Source: an uncultured Verrucomicrobiota bacterium
GTDB taxonomy: Bacteria; Verrucomicrobiota; Kiritimatiellia; RFP12; UBA1067
Direction of reading: 5' to 3'
Length of the DNA stretch: 11,050 nt
NCBI GenBank assembly: GCA_945947925.1
Contig: CAMEZU010000041.1
Coordinates: forward strand, 1 to 11,050
Within the stretch, counting starts at the first letter, position 1. The number at the start of each line of letters is the position of its first letter. The notes beneath the pieces were generated by a model, which saw nothing but the letters and a program-made list of their open reading frames with translations, did no database searches and was not told where the DNA came from. Below, piece by piece: positions 1 through 5,991 of this stretch. Both the position numbers and the translations under genes were made by a program.

Positions 1-119
1 GCAAAATGATAACAAAACCGCCGCGCAGGTGTCAAACTCAGGGCAAGCGTGAGCGCAGGCCGTCTGCGTCTGTCTGCGGTTCATCCTTTGAGGTTCTCAG
101 CTGGGGAGGCGAGGACGCC
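1..119. other. Region downstream of deoC, no gene seen
   Basis: This is the stretch after the deoC stop codon. I see no convincing gene. A minus-strand reading frame opens with ATG at 84-82 and stays open to the window edge, but it has no ribosome binding site and no recognisable protein. A 6-bp perfect inverted repeat with a 4-nt loop (106-111 with 116-121) overlaps the deoC stop codon. It is not followed by a T-run on the minus strand, so I do not call it a terminator. Positions 1-18 are noticeably A+T-rich compared with the rest and could hold a promoter for something outside the window. Confidence 0.5.
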
Positions 120-794
120 TCACGCGACGATGGCGACGCCGGCGGAGCAGCCGAGGCGGGTGGCTCCGGCGGCAATCATCGCCTCGGCGTCGGCCTTTGT
201 GCGGATGCCGCCCGCGGCCTTGACGCCCATCTTCTTCCCGACCGTCTTGCGCATGAGCTTCACGTCCGCGACCGTCGCGCCGCCCGTACCGAAGCCCGTC
301 GAGGTCTTCACGAAGTCGAAACCCGCCGCCTTCGCCAGCTTGCAGGCGACAACCTTCTCCTCGTCCGTCAGGTAGCAGCACTCGATGATCAGCTTCGTGA
401 CGGCCTCGGCCTTCGTCTCCTCGACGGCCCTCTTGATGACGGACCACTCGTCCAGCAGCTCCTCGTACTCACGGCTTTCCTCGCCCTTCGCCGCCGCGAC
501 CTTCAGCTGCGCGACGTTCAGGACGAAATCCAGCTCGTCCGCGCCGTTTTCAATCGCTTCGAGCGTCTCGAAGAGGATCGTGGTCGGGGTGTTCTGTCCG
601 AGCGGAAAGCCGATCACCGTGCAGACCGCGACGTCCGTCCCCTTCAGGAGCTTCGCGCAGCGCGGCACCTCGCAGGGGTGGACGCAGACGGACGCGAAAC
701 CGTATTTCTTCGCCTCGCGGCAGAGCTTCGCGATGTCCTTCGGCGAGCCGTTCGGTTTGAGAAACGTGTGGTCGATGTACTTGGCCAAGTTCAT
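120..794 (-). CDS. deoC: Deoxyribose-phosphate aldolase DeoC
   Basis: This class I aldolase cleaves 2-deoxy-D-ribose 5-phosphate to glyceraldehyde 3-phosphate and acetaldehyde, the last step of deoxynucleoside salvage in the cytoplasm. The 224-residue length is typical of the short bacterial and archaeal DeoC type. The N-terminal YIDHTFLKP motif (residues 6-14), the ELDFVLN segment with the catalytic Asp at 89, the Schiff-base Lys163 in FVKTSTGF, the second active-site Lys192 in VKAAGGIRT and the C-terminal phosphate-binding RLGCSAGVAIV are all present. The family usually has TS where this protein has CS at 216-217. The start is supported by an AAAGGAA ribosome binding site about 10 nt upstream. 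The gene is separated by 75 bp from the upstream EamA transporter gene and is probably co-transcribed with it. No terminator was seen between them. Confidence 0.96.
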   Translation of the reverse strand: MNLAKYIDHTFLKPNGSPKDIAKLCREAKKYGFASVCVHPCEVPRCAKLLKGTDVAVCTVIGFPLGQNTPTTILFETLEAIENGADELDFVLNVAQLKVAAAKGEESREYEELLDEWSVIKRAVEETKAEAVTKLIIECCYLTDEEKVVACKLAKAAGFDFVKTSTGFGTGGATVADVKLMRKTVGKKMGVKAAGGIRTKADAEAMIAAGATRLGCSAGVAIVA

Positions 795-869
795 TGTTCT
801 GTTGTTCCTTTTGTCTGTTTCTTGGGGGTTAAGTCCGAATTCAGGCCTGCGCGGCCGTGCGGCGTCCGT

Positions 870-1775
870 TCACTTCCCGAGACAGAGGAGGACGACGCCG
901 ATCAGGATCGCCGCGAGGGCCAGTCCCTTGCGGACGAGGTTCGTCTCGTGGAAGAACTTCGCGCCGAGGAGGAACGTGAGGACGACCGAAAAGCGGCGCA
1001 TCAGCGATGCGACGGAAATCGGAACGCCCTCGGGCGCGATACCCGCGAAGTAAAGCCAGTCCGCCGCGGCGAGGAGGATGCCGACGAGCGGCATCGTCCA
1101 GCGCCACTCGAAGGCTGGAGGGTTGGAAGGTCGGAGGGTTGTCTTCCGTTTCCGCCAACCCCATGTCGCCAGGAGGAGGAGTCCGTAGACAAGGACGAGG
1201 CCGATCTGGAAGAGGAACTGGACGGCCTCCTTGTCGAGCTGGCGGAGCTGGAAGAGATACTTGTCCCAGACCGCGGAAATCGCGGAGAAGAAGGCGCCCG
1301 CGATCGCGCACCAGACGGCGCGGTTGCGGAAGAAGTCGATGCCTTCGTGCTTTCCGGCCCAGGAGAAGACGAAGTAGCCGCCGAAGACGGTCAGCATGCC
1401 GAGTCCCTGGAGCCATCCCGACGTCTCGCCGTAGAGGAAGAACGCGAGGAGGAAGACGAGCGCGGGGGCGGACGCGCGGATCGGCGTTGCGATCGAGATC
1501 GGGAGCGTCCGGAGCGCGCAGAAGGTGAAGACCCACGAGGTCGCGACGATGACGCTCTTCGCGAGGCCGAGGAGGACGAGCGGACCGTCGACGGCCGCCG
1601 CCGCCCCGGGGAGGCGACCCGCCGCCCACAGGCCCAGCACGAACGCCGCGCACCCGAAGACCGTCGAGCAGAGGAGCGTCGGCAGCACGGCGTTGTCGCG
1701 CACGCTCGCCTTCTTCGCGAGGTCATAGAGGGCCAGGAAGACGGCGCTCGCGAGGATGTACCAGGTCCAGCTCAT
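870..1775 (-). CDS. EamA/DMT-superfamily membrane transporter
   Basis: This is a 301-residue integral membrane protein of the drug/metabolite transporter superfamily. About ten hydrophobic segments run from the N-terminus (WYILASAVFLALYDLA) to the C-terminal GLALAAILIGVVLLCLGK. The two internal EamA repeats are visible: each has a short helix (LPISIATPIR near residues 91-100 and VPISVASLMR near 251-260) followed by a hydrophobic helix ending in an acidic motif (YGE near 115-117, HE near 276-277). The substrate cannot be told from sequence; relatives export amino acids, sugars or small metabolites. The start ATG lies 3 nt after the stop codon of the kamA-like gene, with GGAG 9 nt upstream, so translation is probably coupled. 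Residues 212-222, in the loop between the halves, are encoded by a four-copy octamer tandem repeat. Its position beside a radical SAM enzyme and a PKS-like pair suggests transport of a related small molecule, but that is inference. Confidence 0.88.
   Translation of the reverse strand: MSWTWYILASAVFLALYDLAKKASVRDNAVLPTLLCSTVFGCAAFVLGLWAAGRLPGAAAAVDGPLVLLGLAKSVIVATSWVFTFCALRTLPISIATPIRASAPALVFLLAFFLYGETSGWLQGLGMLTVFGGYFVFSWAGKHEGIDFFRNRAVWCAIAGAFFSAISAVWDKYLFQLRQLDKEAVQFLFQIGLVLVYGLLLLATWGWRKRKTTLRPSNPPAFEWRWTMPLVGILLAAADWLYFAGIAPEGVPISVASLMRRFSVVLTFLLGAKFFHETNLVRKGLALAAILIGVVLLCLGK
1110..1141. repeat. Four-copy octamer tandem repeat inside the EamA gene
   Basis: On the plus strand four consecutive 8-base units read GAAGGCTG, GAGGGTTG, GAAGGTCG and GAGGGTTG (1110-1117, 1118-1125, 1126-1133, 1134-1141). 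They are degenerate copies of GAAGGTTG. This is the same octamer, on the opposite strand and in a different rotation, as the repeat between proB and proA at 9384-9419. It is translated in frame into TLRPSNPPAFE-like residues 212-222 of the transporter, between two membrane segments, where extra residues should be tolerated. Confidence 0.85.
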
Positions 1776-1778
1776 CCG

Positions 1779-2675
1779 TCAGAGCTCCGCGAGCGGGGTC
1801 TTGCGCTTCGCGCCGGGGAGGTCCGCGACGAAACGCGGGAGGGCGAGTCCGCCGATCCGCTCGGCGCAGGCGAGCTCGATCGCGCGGGCCTTCTCGTGCG
1901 GGACGCGGAAGCGGTCGATGCCCGCGACGGGATCGCACTGGAAGACGTAGTAGGGACGGATCCGCGCGGCCGAGAGGGCGCGGAGGAGCTTCAGCATCTC
2001 CGCAGACGAATCGTTGACGCCGCGGAGGAGCACGGTCTGGCAGCTCACGGGGACGCCCGCGTCGACGAGGAGAGCCGCCGCGCGGCGCGCCTCGTCCGTC
2101 AGCTCGTCCGCACAGTTGAACTGCGTGTTGACCCAGACCTTCTTCGAGCGGCCGAGCGCCTTCGCAAGCTTCGGCGTGACGCGGCCGGGATTCGTGCAGA
2201 CCGCGCGCGTGCAGACGCGGACGAGCTCGACCTGCGGCAGCGCGGCGAAGGCGTCCACGAACTTCAGCACCTGCGCGTCGGAGAGGGTCAGGATGTCCCC
2301 GCCCGAGAGAAGGACGTCGCGCACCTTCGGATGCGCCTTCACGTAGGCGACGCAGGCCGCGAGCTGGTCGTCCGTCCGCACCACCTGCGCCTTGCCGAGA
2401 AGGCCGCGGCGCGTGCAGTGGCGGCAGTTCATGAAGCAGGTGTCCGCGGTCATGACGAGGACGCGGTCCGGGAAGCGCTGCTTCAGTCCCCAGCACTTCG
2501 AAGCGTGCGTCAGCTCGCCGAAGGGATCCTCGGAGAAGCGTTCGCCGGTTTGATGGTTTGATGGCCTGATTCCGCGTGACGACAAACCATCGTAGACCTG
2601 ACGCGCGAAACGCTTCGACTTCGCGGCGAGGCGCTGCGCGTAGGGGCAGGCGTATTCGGGGAACTCACTCTTCAT
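1779..2675 (-). CDS. KamA-family radical SAM/PLP enzyme (lysine 2,3-aminomutase-like)
   Basis: This 298-residue protein belongs to the lysine 2,3-aminomutase/EpmB family, which uses a 4Fe-4S cluster, S-adenosylmethionine and PLP to move an amino group from the alpha to the beta carbon. The cluster motif CFMNCRHC gives Cys80, Cys84 and Cys87. RFPDRVLVMT (67-76) and the following CTRRGLLG match the family, as do the LLSGGDIL motif, the VWVNTQFN segment and the CQTVLLRGVNDS segment. Near the C-terminus DLPGAKRKTPL corresponds to the family's DxPGGGGKxPL, so Lys292 should be the PLP lysine, although the glycine run is altered. The protein is shorter than clostridial KamA (about 416) and somewhat shorter than EpmB (about 340). 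I chose the ATG at 2675, which overlaps the end of the PKS-like gene by 11 bp; an upstream ATG at 2708 lies deeper in that gene. No EF-P or EpmA gene is nearby, so an EpmB role is not favoured by context. The amino-acid substrate is unknown. Confidence 0.87.
   Translation of the reverse strand: MKSEFPEYACPYAQRLAAKSKRFARQVYDGLSSRGIRPSNHQTGERFSEDPFGELTHASKCWGLKQRFPDRVLVMTADTCFMNCRHCTRRGLLGKAQVVRTDDQLAACVAYVKAHPKVRDVLLSGGDILTLSDAQVLKFVDAFAALPQVELVRVCTRAVCTNPGRVTPKLAKALGRSKKVWVNTQFNCADELTDEARRAAALLVDAGVPVSCQTVLLRGVNDSSAEMLKLLRALSAARIRPYYVFQCDPVAGIDRFRVPHEKARAIELACAERIGGLALPRFVADLPGAKRKTPLAEL
2547..2570. repeat. Three-copy octamer repeat in the 5' part of the kamA-like gene
   Basis: On the plus strand GGTTTGAT occurs twice in tandem (2547-2554, 2555-2562), followed by a variant GGCCTGAT (2563-2570). 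It encodes residues 36-43 (IRPSNHQT) of the radical SAM protein, in the variable region before the cluster domain. Nine bases of the repeat (2552-2560, GATGGTTTG) are also perfectly complementary to 2583-2591 (CAAACCATC), so a 9-bp stem with a 22-nt loop could form in the mRNA of the N-terminal coding region. Confidence 0.75.
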
Positions 2676-5600
2676 TGAACATCGAGGCGGGGATGAAACA
2701 GAACGCAAGGGCGTGGTCGCGCATCACGCGCGAGGAAACCGGGATGTCGCGTCCGGTGAAATTCTTGAACACGTCCGACCAGGCGCCCGTGAGGCGGACC
2801 GTGATCGAACCGGAATCGGCGAGATAGCCGGTGATGACCATCTGCTTGGGCGGATAGCGGATGCCCGTGCCGAGCGCCTTGGAGACGGCCTCCTTCGCGC
2901 ACCAGAAGCGGATGATCGCCTGCGAGACGTTCGTCGCCTGCGTGGCGAGGGCGAGCTCCTCCGGCGAGAAGACGCCGTTGGTGAACTCCTCGGACAGGTT
3001 GCGGCTGACGGACTCGACGTCCACGCCGACGCGGGCGTTCGCGGCCGCGAGCGCGATGACGAACTGCGACGTGTGGGCGATCGCGACGTCGATCTTCGCC
3101 GTGAGGTTGTCGCCCCACGCGCCGATCGCCTGCGGCTTGCCGTTTTCGTTCGGCCAGATCTGGACGTCGGCGTAGCTCCAGCGCGCCTGATGGAAGTCGC
3201 GCAGGTAGCGGCGGACCGCCTCCTTCACCGCGATGCGCCCGAACAGCCATTCGGTGCGGCGGGAGACGGACCCCTTCATCTCGGCGAGCTCCTTGCGCTC
3301 GGGCGCGTTGAGGACGACATAGCTCAGGATCTTGAGCCAGAGCTCCTCGTTGCGCTCGAAGATCGGATACGGAACCTCGGTGATCACCGCCGAGGCGACG
3401 TCCGTCCCGGGATCGCCGAAGACCTCCTTCGGCACCGACTCCGAGATGAACCGCGTCGCGGGCTGGAGGACCATCTCGCAGAATTCCTTCGGCACGCGCT
3501 CGGTGATCTCCTCCCAGCCGTCCACCTCCATCGCGACGCCGCCGTTGCCGTCCGTCACCGTGATGTCGCAGAGATGCGAACGCGGCGTGACGCCGGTGAG
3601 GCGCAGGTAGCAGTTCAGCTGCGCGCCCTCCTTCGGGACGGGACCGCGCAGGTCCATCCGGCGGAACCGGAACGGGAACGAGAACGCGCCGGCGAAGCGC
3701 TCGTGGCAGCGCCAGAGCTTGAAGCCGCTCACCACGTCGTGCATGAGCAGCGGATTCACCGCCCACACCGGCATCTGCGTGAAGGTGACGTTCCGCGCGA
3801 GCGGCGGCACCACGACCTCGTAGTCGATGCCGCTCTCCGACCAGTTCTCCGCAAAGGCGATCCCCCTGAGGCGCTTGCCGGAGCCGAGCTTCGAGGGATA
3901 GATGTCGCGGCCGGACCAGTGGACCGTGCGCGGATGCGCGAGGGGCGCGACCTCGGACGGCGTCACCGGCTGCGGCTCCTGCGCCAGGACGAAGTTCGCC
4001 TCCATCAGCGGCCACGTGTACTCCTCGCCCGGCGCGTCCGTCCGGATCTGCACCTTCACCGCCGCCGTCTTCGGGTCGTTGGGCGACACCCGCTCGGCGT
4101 GGACCGTGAGCTGCAGCGCGCCCTTCTTGAACGGGACCTGGCGCCGGCAGATGAAGTCCTCGATGCTGACGAGGTGCCGGTTCGGCACGACGCGCAGGGC
4201 CGTCTCCGCCATGATCTCCACCGCGACGGGAATCGGCAGCATGACGAGGCCGCGCAGGTTCGGGTCGGAGTAGGACAGCTGGCTCGCGCCGTAGGCGAAG
4301 TCGCCGATGAACGGCGCGTCCGTCAGGCGGAAGGACTTCGTGAACTCGTAGAGAACGCCCGGGACGGACTGCGTCGGCGGCGCGTCCGAGATGAGCGGAC
4401 ACGTGGCGCCCGACTTGAACTGCAGCCGGTAGCCCTCCTGCGCCGCCTTCGCCGCCGCCCGCGCGGCGACCTTCGCCCCGCGTCCCTTCGGCTCCTGCAG
4501 GTACGAGGCCGTCGACGTCACGTCGCCGTGAAGCATCAGCCGCGGGAAGGCGCGCGAGAGCTTCATCTCCGCGTCCCGGCGCATCTCCATCGAGAGCACC
4601 GCGTCAAAGTCGAGCTTGCGGGCGCGACGCCGCGCAAAGAGACGCGACAGGTCCATCTCCGCGCCGAGCGCCGCCAGCTGGGCGAGGCTGTGCTGCATCT
4701 GGAGCCGTCCGCGGCGGTGAATCGAGTTCAGCGCCACCGCGGCGAATTTCTCACCCGCCAGCGTCTCCTCGATCGCGCCGGTCATGATGCCGCGCGGACC
4801 AACCTCCACGAAGACCCGGTAGCCGTCCGCATGCATCTTGCGGACCGTGTCGGCGAAGCGGATCGTCTTCGTCCACCGCTCCGCCGTCTCGTTCCGCGCG
4901 TGCCGCGGCTTGCGCGACAGCAGGTCCCCGAGCGCACACGAATAGACGTCGCAGACCGGCTCCGACTTGAGCCAGTTCGCCGCGAACTTGCGGATCGCCG
5001 GCACCACCGCCGCGCACTTCGGCGTGTTGAACGGACGGTTCAGCTCGAGCTTCAGCGTGCGGATCCCGGCATCGGCGAACGCCTTCATCGCCGCCTCCTC
5101 GAAGTCCGGCTCGATCGCGAACGTCTTCATCTTCGGCGAGAAGTCGACCGCCAGGTAGACCGCTCCGTCAGGGAACGACGCCACGAGTCCGTCCAGGTCC
5201 TCGGGCCGCTTCAGGAGCACCGTCACCACCGCCATCGGCGGCAGGCCCTCGTGGTCGATCGCCTTGCTGACGATCTTGTAGATCTCGCGCAGGGCGCGCA
5301 CGCGCTCGCCGCGCGGCGTGTTCACGCCTGTCGCGCCGGACTGCGCCGTCGCGGCCAGGTCGCCGCCGGCGCAGCCGACGACGCCGTCCGGACGCACGCC
5401 CATCGCGTCCAGGAGCCGCGAGAGCGCCGCGCAGGCGGCGAAGACCGAGACGAAGGCCTCCGAATAGGCGCCCGAGCTGAAGATGTCCGCATCGTGCCGG
5501 TAGTACGGCGCGGGCGGGAAGATGAAGTTGGACGGCGTGAACTCGGGATCGTCCGCCATCGCCTCCTCGAGCTCGTCGAACGGCATGCGGCATTCGGGAT

Positions 5601-5991
5601 GCTGCACGACGAGGTCGCGCATCATGTCCGGATAGAACGACCACGCGCCCGGGAAGACGAACGCGAGCTTGCCCTGTCCCTCGCCCAGGAGGTGCTCGCG
5701 GAAGTAGTACGTGCCGCTCTTGTCCTTCAGGCGCGTCACCGTGCCCGACTCGAGACGGCTCTTCGCCGACGCGAGACGCTCGCGCAGGTCCTGCGTCGAC
5801 GAGGCGACGAGCGCCAAACGCGCGGGACCGTGCCGCAGGCTGCAGGTGTAGGCGATGTCCACGAGGGCGACGTCAGGGATGCGGTCGATGAACTTGACAA
5901 GACGGCCGATCTCGGCCACGAGGTCCGCATCGTCCGCCGCGGACACGACCACCAGCTCGGTGCCGCCGAATACAGAAGGCGCCGTCGTCAT
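2665..5991 (-). CDS. PKS-like fusion: degenerate AT, degenerate DH, C-terminal Sfp-type PPTase
   Basis: This 1108-residue protein has three recognisable parts. Residues about 105-455 resemble a polyketide synthase acyltransferase: FPGA at 113-116 is in the place of FPGQG, VVGCAGGD near 204-211 replaces the GHSxG nucleophile elbow (Ala208 for Ser), FNTP near 321-324 replaces FHTP, and VFVEVGPRG at 393-401 is well kept. After an Ala/Lys-rich linker (about 500-520), residues about 545-840 look like a double-hotdog dehydratase. The expected DHR is DFA (Phe565 for His) and the second-hotdog DPALLD is NPLLMH-D. Residues about 910-1105 match Sfp-type phosphopantetheinyl transferases, with GVDVE (Asp991, Glu993) and FWCAKEAVSK (Lys1033, Glu1034) intact; this part would load phosphopantetheine onto carrier proteins. 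No ACP DSL motif and no KR are present. The start ATG overlaps the KS-like stop as ATGA and has GGAGG 8 nt upstream. The order matches enediyne-type PKS without ACP-KR. The domains look inactive by my hand alignment except the PPTase. Confidence 0.85.
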   Translation of the reverse strand: MTTAPSVFGGTELVVVSAADDADLVAEIGRLVKFIDRIPDVALVDIAYTCSLRHGPARLALVASSTQDLRERLASAKSRLESGTVTRLKDKSGTYYFREHLLGEGQGKLAFVFPGAWSFYPDMMRDLVVQHPECRMPFDELEEAMADDPEFTPSNFIFPPAPYYRHDADIFSSGAYSEAFVSVFAACAALSRLLDAMGVRPDGVVGCAGGDLAATAQSGATGVNTPRGERVRALREIYKIVSKAIDHEGLPPMAVVTVLLKRPEDLDGLVASFPDGAVYLAVDFSPKMKTFAIEPDFEEAAMKAFADAGIRTLKLELNRPFNTPKCAAVVPAIRKFAANWLKSEPVCDVYSCALGDLLSRKPRHARNETAERWTKTIRFADTVRKMHADGYRVFVEVGPRGIMTGAIEETLAGEKFAAVALNSIHRRGRLQMQHSLAQLAALGAEMDLSRLFARRRARKLDFDAVLSMEMRRDAEMKLSRAFPRLMLHGDVTSTASYLQEPKGRGAKVAARAAAKAAQEGYRLQFKSGATCPLISDAPPTQSVPGVLYEFTKSFRLTDAPFIGDFAYGASQLSYSDPNLRGLVMLPIPVAVEIMAETALRVVPNRHLVSIEDFICRRQVPFKKGALQLTVHAERVSPNDPKTAAVKVQIRTDAPGEEYTWPLMEANFVLAQEPQPVTPSEVAPLAHPRTVHWSGRDIYPSKLGSGKRLRGIAFAENWSESGIDYEVVVPPLARNVTFTQMPVWAVNPLLMHDVVSGFKLWRCHERFAGAFSFPFRFRRMDLRGPVPKEGAQLNCYLRLTGVTPRSHLCDITVTDGNGGVAMEVDGWEEITERVPKEFCEMVLQPATRFISESVPKEVFGDPGTDVASAVITEVPYPIFERNEELWLKILSYVVLNAPERKELAEMKGSVSRRTEWLFGRIAVKEAVRRYLRDFHQARWSYADVQIWPNENGKPQAIGAWGDNLTAKIDVAIAHTSQFVIALAAANARVGVDVESVSRNLSEEFTNGVFSPEELALATQATNVSQAIIRFWCAKEAVSKALGTGIRYPPKQMVITGYLADSGSITVRLTGAWSDVFKNFTGRDIPVSSRVMRDHALAFCFIPASMFNEE

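Noticed and set aside
106..121. Hairpin at the deoC stop codon as a terminator
   Set aside because: The stem is only 6 bp and no T-run follows on the minus strand.
6..2561. A plus-strand open frame of 851 codons opposite deoC, the transporter and the kamA-like gene
   Set aside because: Same composition artefact; it spans three well-supported genes on the other strand and encodes nothing recognisable.
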